Part shown: positions 29,057 through 38,863 of the stretch, in pieces
Numbering within the stretch: the stretch's first letter is position 1
How the letters are laid out: every line of letters begins with the position of its first letter
Assembly: GCF_900078335.1 (NCBI RefSeq)
Contig: NZ_FKBR01000005.1
Location: 40,286 to 104,285 of the forward strand
DNA length: 64,000 nt
Source: Bordetella trematum
GTDB lineage: Bacteria; Pseudomonadota; Gammaproteobacteria; Burkholderiales; Burkholderiaceae_B
Direction: 5' to 3'
Notes under the pieces: model-generated
What the model saw: only the letters and a program-made list of their open reading frames with translations
Databases searched by the model: none
What the model was told of the DNA's origin: nothing
Made by a program: the position numbers and the translations under genes

Positions 29057-30322
29057 TTGCTGGATCAAGAAGTATTGCTGTGGATTGCGGCGGGTGGCGC
29101 TGTGCTGGCCGCCTTGCTGGCGTTGTGGGCCTGTCTGCGTCCGGCCGCCAGCCGGGCCGACATCCATGCCGTGCTGGATGCGCTGGAGCGCAGCGAACGG
29201 GGCTTGCGCGGCGATCTGGCCGAGAGCCAGCGCGAGGGCCGCCGTGAAGCAGCCGAGTCCCTGGCGCGTTTCGGCAGCCAGTTCGGCGAGCGCCTGCAGG
29301 GCCTGGTCGAGATCAATGACCGGCGCATGCTGGAAATCCGTCATACCGTGGATCAGCGTCTGCAGTCCCTGCAGGCCGACAACGGCGCGCGGCTGGAGGA
29401 AATGCGCCGCACCGTGGACGAGAAGCTGCATGCCACCCTGGAGCAGCGCCTGGGCGAGTCTTTCCGTCTGGTGTCCGAGCGCCTGGAAGCCGTGCACAAG
29501 GGGCTGGGGGAAATGCAGCATCTGGCCGCCGGGGTTGGCGATCTCAAACGGGTGCTCACCAATGTGAAGTCGCGCGGCACCTGGGGCGAGGTGCAACTGG
29601 CCCGCCTGATCGAAGACAGCATGACGGCCGAGCAATATGCCCGCAACGTCAAACCGGTACCGGACCGCAACGACATCGTCGAGTTTGCGATCCGCCTGCC
29701 CGGCGGCGACGCCGGGCCCGTGTGGCTGCCCATCGACGCCAAGTTTCCCAAGGAGGAGTACGAGCGTCTGCTGGCTGCCCAGGACGCGGGCGACCCTGAT
29801 GCCGCCCGCACGGCCGGCCAGGCGCTGGCGCGCGCGGTCGAGCTGCAGGGCAGGTTGATTGCCGACAAGTATGTCGCCCCGCCTTTCACCACGGATTTCG
29901 CGATCATGTTCCTGCCTACCGAGGGACTGTACGCCGAAGTGCTGCGCCAGCCGGGGCTGGTCGACAAGCTGCAGGGCCTGCGCGTGAACGTGGCCGGCCC
30001 GACCAACCTGGCCGCCATGCTCAACAGCCTGCAGATGGGCTTTCGGACCCTGGCAATCGAGCGCCGATCCTCGGAAGTGTGGCAGGTGCTGCGTGCGGTC
30101 AAGACCGAGTTCGGCAAGTTCGGCGATGCGCTGGCCAGCGTCAAGAAGTCGCTCGACACCGCCAGCAGCAAGATCGGGCAGACCGAGACGCGCACCCGCG
30201 TCATGCTGCGCAATCTGAAGTCGGTGGAAGCCTTGCCGGAGCCCGAGGCCGAGCGGCTGCTGGGCGATGAGCCCGCCGGGACGACGTCCGATGCGCTAGA
30301 CTCGGAATCACAACGCAGCTAG
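29057..30322 (+). CDS. rmuC: DNA recombination protein RmuC
   Basis: RmuC limits rearrangements at inverted repeats and has a predicted nuclease-like core. The 421-residue product has one N-terminal TM helix, a long coiled coil rich in Glu and Arg (about residues 40-150) and the RmuC domain with GTWGEVQLARLIED near 175, VWLPIDAKFPKEEYERL near 215 (Asp and Lys of the nuclease motif) and FMFLPTEGLYAEV-type block IMFLPTEGLYAEVL near 285. It starts with TTG at 29057, shortly after GGTTTCAGGAGACGG. Confidence 0.93.
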   Translation: MLDQEVLLWIAAGGAVLAALLALWACLRPAASRADIHAVLDALERSERGLRGDLAESQREGRREAAESLARFGSQFGERLQGLVEINDRRMLEIRHTVDQRLQSLQADNGARLEEMRRTVDEKLHATLEQRLGESFRLVSERLEAVHKGLGEMQHLAAGVGDLKRVLTNVKSRGTWGEVQLARLIEDSMTAEQYARNVKPVPDRNDIVEFAIRLPGGDAGPVWLPIDAKFPKEEYERLLAAQDAGDPDAARTAGQALARAVELQGRLIADKYVAPPFTTDFAIMFLPTEGLYAEVLRQPGLVDKLQGLRVNVAGPTNLAAMLNSLQMGFRTLAIERRSSEVWQVLRAVKTEFGKFGDALASVKKSLDTASSKIGQTETRTRVMLRNLKSVEALPEPEAERLLGDEPAGTTSDALDSESQRS

Positions 30323-30365
30323 GCGCTGGCCTGCCGGACGGCGCCGTCGGTCCAGGAGATCCGCC

Positions 30366-32036
30366 ATGACGCCGTTGCCGCATCCGTTCGCCACGCACCA
30401 GGTGTTCAACCAGGTCGAGCCGCTGGACGACTATTCCCTGTTCGATACCGATCTGCCGCTGCGCGAAGCCGTGCAGCGCGAAGGCGCAGCCTGGGCTTTG
30501 CCCGAGCTGGGCGAGTTCGGGATCTGGCTGGGCCGGGCCCAGGCGCTGGCGGCCGGGGCGGCCGCCAACCGGCATGTGCCGGAACTCCAGGCCTACGATC
30601 CGCAGGGCCGGCGCATCGACCGGGTGCGATTTCATCCCGCCTGGGATGGCCTGTTGGCCGGCGCGCTCGGTCGGGGGCTGCACAATCGGCCCTGGGCCTT
30701 GCCCGGCCCTGGGGCGCACGTGGCCCGCGCCGCCGGTTTCCTGCTGCAGGGGCAGGTCGAGGCGGGAGTGCTGTGCCCCGTCACCATGACCTATGCCGCC
30801 ATTCCCTTGCTGTTGCGCGAGCCCGATGGCGCGGTCGCTTTCACGCGGGATTGGCTGCCGCGTCTGTATCACCGGGGCCACGATGGCAATGATGCTCCGC
30901 TGGCAAGCAAGCGCGCCGCGCTGATCGGCATGGGCTTGACCGAAAAACAGGGCGGCTCGGATCTGCGCGCCATCACCACGCAGGCCCAGCCGCTGGGGCG
31001 CGCCGGCCAGGGACAGCCGTATGTGCTGACCGGCCACAAGTGGTTCTTTTCGGTGCCGCAGGCCGATGCGCATCTGGTGCTGGCGCGTTGCGATGCCGGC
31101 ATCAGCGCCTTTTTCCTGCCGCGCTGGATACCCGGGGGCGGCACGCGTAACGCGGTCAGGATCCGGCGCTTGAAGGACAAGCTGGGCAATCGCAGCAACG
31201 CGAGCGCGGAAGTCGAGTTCGAACAGGCCTGGGCCGTCTTGCTCGGAGAGCCGGGGCGGGGGCTGGCGCTGATGCTCGAAATGGCGGCCACAACCCGTCT
31301 GGATTGTGTGCTGGGCAGCGCCGCGCTGATGCGCCAGGGTCTGGTTCAAGCCTTGCATCACGCCGCCCATCGCCAAGCCTTTGGCAAGCCCCTGCTGGCG
31401 CAACCGGTCATGCGGGCCGTGCTGGCCGATCTGGCGCTCGAGAGCGAGGCGGCGATGTTGCTGGGGCTGCGCCTGGCGCGCGCCATGGATGAGCGCGGGC
31501 GGCAGGATGCCGCGGCACGGCTGCTGCGGGTCGCCACGCCGGCGGCCAAGCTGTGGGTGTGCAAACGCGCCGTGAACGTGCTGGGCGAGGCCATGGAGGC
31601 TCTGGGCGGCAACGGTTATGTCGAGGAGGGGCCGCTGGCACGGCTGTACCGGGAAGCGCCGGTCAACGCCATCTGGGAGGGCTCCGGCAACGTGATGGCG
31701 CTGGACGTGCTGCGCGCCCTGACACGCGAATCGGATGGTCTGGCAGCGCTGGAGGCCGAGATGCGTCTGTCCCGCGGGGCCGACGCGCGCTATGACGCCG
31801 CCGTGCAGCAGTGGCTGGCGCAGGCCGCTGCTCCCCAGGAGAGCCAGGCGCGGGCCCTGGCTGCCGGCCTGGCGCGCCTGTTGCAGGCGGGCCTGATGCT
31901 GCGCCACGCCCCGTCCGGGGTGGCCGATGCCTTCGTGGCCAGCCGGCTGCAGGGCGGTGCTACGCTATGGGGCGAGAGCCTGCCCGAGGCGGCCGTCAGC
32001 GGGATACTGGCCAGGGCCTGGCCGGGGATCGGTTGA
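30366..32036 (+). CDS. aidB: AidB-type acyl-CoA dehydrogenase family protein
   Basis: AidB is a flavoprotein of the alkylation response that binds DNA and lacks strong dehydrogenase activity. The 556-residue product fits AidB length and motifs: the N-terminal FNQVEPLDDYSLFDTD, GMGLTEKQGGSDLRAITT near residue 190 in the FAD region, and the C-terminal ALGGNGYVEEGPLARLYREAP and NAIWEGSGNVMALDVLRAL near 410-450. ATG 30366 is preceded by CAGGAGATCCGCC. Confidence 0.92.
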   Translation: MTPLPHPFATHQVFNQVEPLDDYSLFDTDLPLREAVQREGAAWALPELGEFGIWLGRAQALAAGAAANRHVPELQAYDPQGRRIDRVRFHPAWDGLLAGALGRGLHNRPWALPGPGAHVARAAGFLLQGQVEAGVLCPVTMTYAAIPLLLREPDGAVAFTRDWLPRLYHRGHDGNDAPLASKRAALIGMGLTEKQGGSDLRAITTQAQPLGRAGQGQPYVLTGHKWFFSVPQADAHLVLARCDAGISAFFLPRWIPGGGTRNAVRIRRLKDKLGNRSNASAEVEFEQAWAVLLGEPGRGLALMLEMAATTRLDCVLGSAALMRQGLVQALHHAAHRQAFGKPLLAQPVMRAVLADLALESEAAMLLGLRLARAMDERGRQDAAARLLRVATPAAKLWVCKRAVNVLGEAMEALGGNGYVEEGPLARLYREAPVNAIWEGSGNVMALDVLRALTRESDGLAALEAEMRLSRGADARYDAAVQQWLAQAAAPQESQARALAAGLARLLQAGLMLRHAPSGVADAFVASRLQGGATLWGESLPEAAVSGILARAWPGIG

Positions 32037-32182
32037 GTTTTCTTCCGCCTTTCCCTGCTGGCGCGGGCAATGCTGCCGCCGGCGCATCGTGCCGGCTCGG
32101 CCGCCACTCAGGCCGCAAGCCGCCTGATGCGCGCAGGTCGCAGGCCCACCGCTTGTCCCTGCCGGCGGGCGCCTTCATAATC

Positions 32183-32200
32183 CTGTCACACTCGGGTCAT
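32183..32200 (+). promoter_or_regulatory. candidate Pho box upstream of phoU
   Basis: CTGTCACACTCGGGTCAT has the PhoB-box architecture of two 7-base repeats separated by four bases. The first repeat matches CTGTCAT in six of seven positions, the second is weaker (GGGTCAT). It lies about 80 bases upstream of the phoU start, a normal position for PhoB activation. Confidence 0.45.
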
Positions 32201-32280
32201 AAGCTTGCGGGTCAGCAGGTTCCCCGTGTGATTCGCCATCAGAAGGGGCAGCCATGAGACCAAACACGCAGGGAGTCCGG

Positions 32281-33021
32281 ATGACGGAGCACACCAATAA
32301 ACAGTTCGACGCCGACCTGGGCGCAGTCCGTTCGCAGTTTCTGCAAATGGGCGGCATCGTCGAGGCCATGATCCAGGAGGCGATCGAGGCGCTTGCCTCC
32401 GGCGACATGACGCTGGTCGAGAAGGTCCGCGAGCGCGAAAAAGAGGTCAACCGACACGAGGTCGAGATCGACGAGCGTATCGGCCTGATCCTGGCCCGCC
32501 ACCAGCCCACTGCCATCGACCTGCGCACCATGCTGGCTGTCTCGAAAATGCTGACCGACATGGAGCGCTCGGGCGACGAGGCTGAAAAGGTCGCCACCGC
32601 CGTGCGTCGCATGTACGAGAACAGCCATCAGCAGCATATCCCTTTGATCGAGCTGCGTCACATGGCGGTCAGCGTCGGCAACATGCTGCATCAGGCCCTG
32701 GATGCCTTTGCGCGCCTGGACCCCATCCTGGCTGCTCAGGTCGTGCGCAGCGACAAGGAAGTCGACAAGGAATGGAAGGCGGCCCTGCGCAATCTCATCA
32801 CCTACATGATGGAAGATCCGCGTACGATCTCGCGCGCCATCGACATGATCTTCATCGCCCGTGCCCTGGAGCGCATCGGTGATCATGCCAAGAACATGGC
32901 CGAGCGCGTCATCTACATGGTCAAGGGTGCCGATGTGCGCCATACCGGCGTGAAGAACACCGAGCGCCTGGCGCGCGGCGAAGCGCCGATCGTGCCGGAA
33001 GAAACCAAGCCCGAAGCCTGA
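32281..33021 (+). CDS. phoU: phosphate uptake regulator PhoU
   Basis: PhoU links the Pst phosphate transporter to the PhoR sensor kinase. The 246-residue product has the two three-helix-bundle repeats with the metal-binding ExxxD-type motifs seen in RTMLAVSKMLTDMERSGDEAEKV near residue 80 and AIDMIFIARALERIGDHAKNMAE near 190. An in-frame ATG at 32254 would add nine residues; 32281 gives the usual MTEHTNKQFD start. No pst genes are adjacent. A strong terminator follows. Confidence 0.95.
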   Translation: MTEHTNKQFDADLGAVRSQFLQMGGIVEAMIQEAIEALASGDMTLVEKVREREKEVNRHEVEIDERIGLILARHQPTAIDLRTMLAVSKMLTDMERSGDEAEKVATAVRRMYENSHQQHIPLIELRHMAVSVGNMLHQALDAFARLDPILAAQVVRSDKEVDKEWKAALRNLITYMMEDPRTISRAIDMIFIARALERIGDHAKNMAERVIYMVKGADVRHTGVKNTERLARGEAPIVPEETKPEA

Positions 33022-33039
33022 TCCGGCGGCACTGCAAAC

Positions 33040-33069
33040 AAAACGGCCTGACGCGAGTCAGGCCGTTTT
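33040..33069 (+). terminator. bidirectional terminator between phoU and yggX
   Basis: A perfect 13-base stem (AAAACGGCCTGAC / GTCAGGCCGTTTT) closes on a GCGA loop, with A-rich and T-rich ends. It serves phoU rightward and yggX leftward. Confidence 0.9.
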
Positions 33070-33088
33070 GCGTGGGGGAGGGCCGGGC

Positions 33089-33361
33089 TCAGGCCGACGG
33101 CGGCACGTAGCCCTGGGCCTCGACCTGGCCGTCCTCGAACAGGAAGCGCTCCATCTGCTGCTGCAGATACTTGCGGGCGCGGGCATCGGCCAGATTGAGA
33201 CGGTTCTCGTTCACCAGGCGGGTCTGGATCTGCTTCCATTCCTCCCAGGCTTCCTTGGAGATCTCACGCCAGATGCGCGCACCCAGGTCGCCAGGGTAGG
33301 GCGGGAAATCCAGACCTTCGGCTTCGCGCTTGAGTTTGACACAGGTGATGGTACGGGCCAT
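33089..33361 (-). CDS. yggX: Fe(2+)-trafficking protein YggX
   Basis: The 90-residue cytosolic protein protects Fe-S clusters from oxidative damage and is linked to iron trafficking. It starts [19 protein letters not shown] with the conserved cysteine at residue 7 and contains [19 protein letters not shown] near residue 40, as in the family. It ends just before the bidirectional terminator and is downstream of argA on the same strand. Confidence 0.96.
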   Translation of the reverse strand: MARTITCVKLKREAEGLDFPPYPGDLGARIWREISKEAWEEWKQIQTRLVNENRLNLADARARKYLQQQMERFLFEDGQVEAQGYVPPSA

Positions 33362-33414
33362 GTTGTGCTGCCAGGAAGAGTTTCAGATGGCCCATTTTAA
33401 CGGCCTGGCCGGGC

Positions 33415-33443
33415 CATAGACCCTGCACCGAGCAGGGTCTATG
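33415..33443. repeat. long hairpin between argA and yggX
   Basis: CATAGACCCTGC and GCAGGGTCTATG form a perfect 12-base inverted repeat around an ACCGA loop, 6 bases after the argA stop. There is no U tract on either strand, so it may be an mRNA-stabilising or processing structure rather than a true terminator. Confidence 0.6.
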
Positions 33444-33448
33444 CCGGG

Positions 33449-34804
33449 TTACAGCTTCTTGATGAAGATGAGGCTGTTGCGCGTGCGGTTGTAGGAGGCC
33501 TGCTTGGTGGGCGGCAGGTCGGAGATGCCGCCCTGCACGAAGCCGCGTTTCATGAACCAGTGCGAGGTGCGCGTGGTCAGCACGAACAGGCGACGCGCGC
33601 CGGTGGCGCGGGCGCGTGCCTCCATGTGGCGCAACAGCAGATCGCCTTCGCCGGTGCTTTGCCATTCCGGGTGCACGATGAGGCAGGCCATCTCGGCCAT
33701 GTGGTCTTCCGGGTAGGGGTAGAGCGCAGCGCAGCCGTAGATGACGCCATCGTGCTCCAGTACCGTGAAGTGCTCCACGTCGCGCTCGATGACGCCGCGC
33801 GGGCGCGGCACGAGCGTACCATCGGCTTCCAGCGGTTCGATCAGGCTGAGCAGGGCGCCGACGTCGTCCAGGGTGGCCGGGCGCAGGTCATCGAGCTTGT
33901 CCTCCACCACCATGGTGCCCACGCCATCGTGGGTGAAGATCTCCAGCAGCACGCTGCCGTCCAGCGAGTAGGGCACCAGGTGGGCGCGCGCCACGCCCCG
34001 CTTGACCGCCAGCGAGGCATGGCGCAGAAAGAAGGCCGTGTCCTCGTCCAGCTCGCCCTTGCTCAGCAGGGCATCGGCGTCGATGCGGGCCAGCTCGGTG
34101 TCCACGCTGCCGTCCTCGTCGTGCACGCCATCGGCGCCCGACAGGAAGATCAGTTTCTCGGCGCGCAGCGCCACCGCCACGCTGGTGGCCAGGTCTTCCA
34201 TGGCCAGGTTGAAGGCCTCGCCGGTTGGCGAGAAGCCCAGCGGCGACAGCAGCACGATGGAGCCGCGCTCGATGGCGAACTTCAGCGCCTCGACGTCGAT
34301 CTTGCGGACATGGCCGGTGTGCTTGTAATCCACGCCCTCGATCACGCCGGCCGGCCGGGCCATCACGAAGTTGCCGGAAATGATGCGCACATGTGAGTTC
34401 GACATGGGCGTGTTCGGCAGGCCCTGGCTGAAGGCGGCCTCGATATCCAGGCGTAGCTCGCCTGCGGCTTCCTTGGCGCATTCCAGGGCGGCGGCGTCGG
34501 TGGGCGCCATGCCCCGGCCGAACTGCTGGCTGTAGCCTTTCAGGCTGAGCTGTTCGTTGACCTGGGGGCGCGAGCCATGCACCAGCACGAGATGCACGCC
34601 CAGTGCCGACAGCAGCGACAGGTCCTGCACCAGGGCGTTGAGCGCGCCGGCCTGTACCAGCTCGCCGCCGAACGCCACCACGAATGTCTTGCCGCGGAAC
34701 GCATGCACATAAGGCGCCACTTCTCGGAACCATCGCACGAACTGCGCCGGGGCGAATTCAGGTGCTTCAAGTGCGGAGAATGTATCGTCTTCCAGATCGG
34801 GCAT
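33449..34804 (-). CDS. argA: amino-acid N-acetyltransferase (N-acetylglutamate synthase) ArgA
   Basis: ArgA makes N-acetylglutamate, the first step of arginine synthesis, and is usually inhibited by arginine. The 451-residue product has an N-terminal amino-acid-kinase-like domain (RGKTFVVAFGGELVQAGA near residue 40, VLVHGSRPQVNEQL near 75, IFLSGADGVHDEDG near 225) and a C-terminal GNAT domain with MACLIVHPEWQSTGEGDLLL near 385. ATG 34804 gives MPDLEDDTFS; a longer frame to 34840 exists but adds an untypical leader. Confidence 0.95.
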   Translation of the reverse strand: MPDLEDDTFSALEAPEFAPAQFVRWFREVAPYVHAFRGKTFVVAFGGELVQAGALNALVQDLSLLSALGVHLVLVHGSRPQVNEQLSLKGYSQQFGRGMAPTDAAALECAKEAAGELRLDIEAAFSQGLPNTPMSNSHVRIISGNFVMARPAGVIEGVDYKHTGHVRKIDVEALKFAIERGSIVLLSPLGFSPTGEAFNLAMEDLATSVAVALRAEKLIFLSGADGVHDEDGSVDTELARIDADALLSKGELDEDTAFFLRHASLAVKRGVARAHLVPYSLDGSVLLEIFTHDGVGTMVVEDKLDDLRPATLDDVGALLSLIEPLEADGTLVPRPRGVIERDVEHFTVLEHDGVIYGCAALYPYPEDHMAEMACLIVHPEWQSTGEGDLLLRHMEARARATGARRLFVLTTRTSHWFMKRGFVQGGISDLPPTKQASYNRTRNSLIFIKKL

Positions 34805-34978
34805 GATGGTTGTTTGGTTTGGACGGGGATGTCGGCGCACCGCCGCGCGGGCGGTGTGGCTGGCGGCCCGGGTCTCGGGCGGCTGCCGAAATTATAGGGC
34901 GCTTGCAGGCAGGGCGTGGTCATGCCGGCCCGTGTGGCGGCGAGAAATTTATAATGCCGCCTCAAAGGATACAAACTC

Positions 34979-37900
34979 ATGCCCGAAACTCCCCGCCCGG
35001 CAGCGCCGCCCAAGCGGCCCGCCCGGCCCCCACGGCCCATTCCGGCCGTCACCTATCCCGAGGACCTGCCTGTCAGCGCGCGGCGCGAGGAGATCGCGCG
35101 CGCCATCCAGACGCATCAGGTCGTGATCGTCAGCGGCGAGACCGGCTCGGGCAAGACCACCCAGCTGCCCAAGATCTGCCTGGAGCTCGGGCGCGGCCGC
35201 GAGCGCATGATCGGCCACACGCAGCCCCGGCGGCTGGCCGCGACCTCGGTGGCCAAGCGCATTGCCGAAGAGCTGAACACGCCGATGGGCGAGGTGGTCG
35301 GTTATCAGGTGCGCTTCAATGACCGCACCGGGCCGAATGCCGCGGTCAAGCTGATGACTGACGGCATCCTGCTGGCCGAATCCCAGCGCGACCCGCTGCT
35401 GCGCCGCTATGACACCATCATCATCGACGAGGCGCATGAACGCAGCCTGAACATCGATTTTCTGCTTGGCTACCTCAAGCAGCTGCTGCCGCGTCGCCCG
35501 GATCTCAAGGTCATCATCACCTCGGCCACGATCGATGCCGAACGGTTTTCGCAGCATTTCGCCGATGCCAGCGGGCGTGCTGCGCCGGTGATCGAAGTGT
35601 CGGGCCGGCTGTATCCGGTCGAGTTGCGCTACCGGCCCGTGCAGGAGCCCCAGGGCGACGAGTCCGGCGCCAATGCCGCCCGCCCGGGTCGCGAGCGCCT
35701 GGGGGGCGACGAAGAGCGCGACCTCATCGATGCCATTGTCGATGCGGTGGGCGAATGCGCCCGTCATGGTCCGGGCGATGTTCTGGTGTTTCTGCCGGGC
35801 GAGCGGGAAATCCGCGAGGCGGCCGAAGCCCTGCGCAAGCGTCATCCGGCCGGCACCGAGATCCTGCCGCTCTACGCCCGGCTGTCGCAGGCCGAGCAGG
35901 AGCAGATCTTCCATCCGCGCGGCAACAGCCGGCGCGTCGTGCTTGCCACCAACGTTGCCGAAACGTCGCTGACCGTGCCGGGCATCCGTTTCGTGATCGA
36001 CAGCGGCCTGGCGCGCATCAAACGTTATTCCTGGCGCAACAAGGTCGAGCAGTTGCGCATCGAGCCCATCAGCCGGGCGTCGGCCAACCAACGGGCCGGG
36101 CGTTGCGGCCGGATCGGGCCGGGCCTGTGCATCCGGCTTTACGACGAGGCCGATTTCAACGCACGTGCCGCCTTTACCGATCCCGAGGTGCTGCGTTCCT
36201 CGCTGGCTTCGGTGATCCTGCGCATGAAGGCGCTCAAACTCGATGACATCGAGCAGTTTCCCTTTGTCGAGGCGCCGCCGGGGCGGGCAGTGGCCGATGG
36301 CTACCATCTGCTGCAGGAGCTGGGCGCCATCGAGATGTCCGGCGAGCAGGGCGGCTTCGCGCTGACGCCTACCGGGGTCGAGCTCGCACGTCTGCCGGTC
36401 GACCCGCGCATCGGCCGCATGATTCTGGCGGCTCGCGAGCAGCAGTGCCTGACCGAAATGCTGATCATCGCTGCGGCCTTGTCGGTGCAGGATCCGCGCG
36501 ACCGGCCCATGCAGGAGCGCGAGGCCTCCGAGGCCGCGCACGCCAAATTCAACGATGACAAATCGGAGTTCCTGTCGTTTCTCAAGCTCTGGCGCTGGTA
36601 TGGCGAACAGGTGCAGCACAAGGCTTCGCAGCGCAAGCTGGTGGCCCTGTTGCGGCAGAACTTCCTGTCGCCTGTCCGTCTGCGTGAATGGCATGACGTC
36701 CATAGCCAGCTGATGGCGCTGGTCGGCGAGCAGGGCTGGCGTCTGAACGCCAGCGAAGCCACCTATGAGCAACTGCATCTGGCGCTATTGAGCGGCCTGT
36801 TGGGCAATATCGGCTCGCGCAGCGAAGAGGGCGGGGGTTACCTGGGGGCGCGCGAAATCCGTTTTCACATCCATCCGGGGTCGCCGCTGCAGAAAAAAGC
36901 CGGGCGCTGGATCGTCGCCGGCGAACTGGTGGAGACCACCCGCCTGTACGCCCGTTGTGTCGCCCGCATCGAGCCGGTCTGGATCGAGCGCGTGGCGGCC
37001 CATCTGCTGCGGCGCAACTGTTCCGACCCGCGTTGGGAAAAGAAGGCCGGGCAGGTGGTGGCCAACGAGCGCGCCACGCTCTACGGCCTGACGATCTACG
37101 CCGGGCGTCGCGTTCATTATGGGCGCATCAACCCCGAACATGCGCGCGAGCTCTTCATCCGCCAGGCGCTCGTGCCGGGCGAGATCGACACTCGCCTGGC
37201 TTTCGTGGCTCATAACCGCAAGCTAATCGCCGGGATCGAGAAACTCGAGCACCAGACACGCCGGCCCGACATTCTGGTCGATGACGAACTGATCTACGCC
37301 TTCTATGATCGCCAGATCCCGGCGGGCATCAGCCAGACCGCTTCGCTCGAAAAATGGGTGCACGGTCTGGACAAGGAGGCCGCCTCGCGGCTGCTGCTCA
37401 CGCGAGACGAGCTCATGCGCCACGAGGCAGCCGGCGTCACCACCGAGGTCTTCCCCAAGAAGGTCGAGTGGCAGGGCGTCAGCATGGCGCTGGACTATCA
37501 TTTCGAGCCCGGCTCGGCGCGCGATGGCGTGACCTTGTCGGTACCCTTGTTCGCCCTGAACCAGCTCGATGCCCAGCGCTGCGAGTGGCTGGTGCCCGGC
37601 ATGCTCAAGGAAAAGGTGCACCTGCTGCTCAAGTCCCTGCCGCAGAAGCTGCGCCGCCATTGCGTCCCGCTGCCGGACTACGCGGCAGGGTTCTACGATC
37701 GCTGGTTCGAGCAGGCTGCCGACCCCGGCAAGGGCCTGCTCGAGGCCATCATCGAGGACATGTGGAAGCAGGTCCAGGTACGCCCGCTGCCGGCCGACTT
37801 CAAGCTGGAGACGCTGCCCGCCCACCTCTTCATGAATTTCAAGGTGGTCGACGAACACGGCCGCATGCTGGCGGCCGGACGCAATCTGGCGCAGCTGCGG

Positions 37901-38827
37901 GCCGAACTGGGCAAGCAGGCCCAGGCCACCTTTCAGCAGCTGGCCGCGCGCGATACCGAGGTGGCCCAGGCCCTGGCGCACGAAAACCTCACGGCATGGA
38001 CCTTCGGGCCGCTGCCTGAAATCATGGAGATCCGGCGCCGCGGCCAGTCGGTCATTGGTTATCCCGCCCTGGTCGACAAGGGCGCGCACTGCGACCTGGA
38101 CGTCTTCGATGATCCCGAAGAGGCGCGTCGCCATCATCGTGCAGGGCTGCTGCGCCTGTTTCGCATCGGGCTGCGTGAGCAGGTCAAGTTCCTCGAAAAG
38201 AACCTGACCGATCTCACCAAGATGAGCATGTTCTACATGGCGCTCGGTACGCAGGACGAGCTGAGGGACCAGATCATTGATTGCGCGCTTGCGCAAGCCT
38301 GTCTGGGCGAGCCCTGGCCGGCCGATGCGCAGCAGTTCGAGGCCAGACGCCTGGATGGCAAGGGCCGCCTGGGGCTGCTGGCCCAGGAAGTGGCGCGCCT
38401 GGCCATGGGCGTGCTGAGCGAGTACGCGGCTCTGCAGCGCAAACTGGTGCAGGCCAAGCCGCATGCCCAGGCCTATGCCGATCTTCAGCAGCAGCTCGGG
38501 GCCCTGATGCCGAAGTGGTTTCTGCGCGATGTCCCGTATGGGCAGCTGGCCCATTACCCGCGCTACCTGAAGGCGGCAACCGCGCGTATCGACAAGCTGC
38601 GCGCCGATCCGGCGCGCGATGCGCGCCTGATGGCCGACATGGCGCCCTTGCTCACGCTCTATCAGCGTGCACGTTCGGCCCTCAAGGGCGCGTCCGATCC
38701 GCGTCTGGACGAGTTCCGCTGGCTATTGGAAGAGCTGCGCGTGGCCTTGTTCGCCCAGGAGCTGCGCACACCCATGCCGGTGTCCGTCAAGCGGCTGATG
38801 AAAACCTGGGAGTCCTTGCAGCGTTGA
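34979..38827 (+). CDS. hrpA: ATP-dependent RNA helicase HrpA
   Basis: HrpA is a DEAH-box RNA helicase that in E. coli resolves stalled ribosomes and processes some mRNAs. The 1282-residue product fits its large size. It has Walker A SGETGSGKTTQLPKICLELG near residue 52, the TQPRRLAA motif Ia, IIIDEAHERSLNIDF near 145, SATIDAERFS, and motif VI QRAGRCGRIGPG near 372, followed by the HA2/OB regions and a very long DUF3418 C-terminal domain ending in MKTWESLQR. It is followed by convergent lpxO. Confidence 0.96.
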   Translation: MPETPRPAAPPKRPARPPRPIPAVTYPEDLPVSARREEIARAIQTHQVVIVSGETGSGKTTQLPKICLELGRGRERMIGHTQPRRLAATSVAKRIAEELNTPMGEVVGYQVRFNDRTGPNAAVKLMTDGILLAESQRDPLLRRYDTIIIDEAHERSLNIDFLLGYLKQLLPRRPDLKVIITSATIDAERFSQHFADASGRAAPVIEVSGRLYPVELRYRPVQEPQGDESGANAARPGRERLGGDEERDLIDAIVDAVGECARHGPGDVLVFLPGEREIREAAEALRKRHPAGTEILPLYARLSQAEQEQIFHPRGNSRRVVLATNVAETSLTVPGIRFVIDSGLARIKRYSWRNKVEQLRIEPISRASANQRAGRCGRIGPGLCIRLYDEADFNARAAFTDPEVLRSSLASVILRMKALKLDDIEQFPFVEAPPGRAVADGYHLLQELGAIEMSGEQGGFALTPTGVELARLPVDPRIGRMILAAREQQCLTEMLIIAAALSVQDPRDRPMQEREASEAAHAKFNDDKSEFLSFLKLWRWYGEQVQHKASQRKLVALLRQNFLSPVRLREWHDVHSQLMALVGEQGWRLNASEATYEQLHLALLSGLLGNIGSRSEEGGGYLGAREIRFHIHPGSPLQKKAGRWIVAGELVETTRLYARCVARIEPVWIERVAAHLLRRNCSDPRWEKKAGQVVANERATLYGLTIYAGRRVHYGRINPEHARELFIRQALVPGEIDTRLAFVAHNRKLIAGIEKLEHQTRRPDILVDDELIYAFYDRQIPAGISQTASLEKWVHGLDKEAASRLLLTRDELMRHEAAGVTTEVFPKKVEWQGVSMALDYHFEPGSARDGVTLSVPLFALNQLDAQRCEWLVPGMLKEKVHLLLKSLPQKLRRHCVPLPDYAAGFYDRWFEQAADPGKGLLEAIIEDMWKQVQVRPLPADFKLETLPAHLFMNFKVVDEHGRMLAAGRNLAQLRAELGKQAQATFQQLAARDTEVAQALAHENLTAWTFGPLPEIMEIRRRGQSVIGYPALVDKGAHCDLDVFDDPEEARRHHRAGLLRLFRIGLREQVKFLEKNLTDLTKMSMFYMALGTQDELRDQIIDCALAQACLGEPWPADAQQFEARRLDGKGRLGLLAQEVARLAMGVLSEYAALQRKLVQAKPHAQAYADLQQQLGALMPKWFLRDVPYGQLAHYPRYLKAATARIDKLRADPARDARLMADMAPLLTLYQRARSALKGASDPRLDEFRWLLEELRVALFAQELRTPMPVSVKRLMKTWESLQR

Positions 38828-38863
38828 GCGCGCGTCCCCGGCGGCGGCCGGGGCGGGCGGGGC

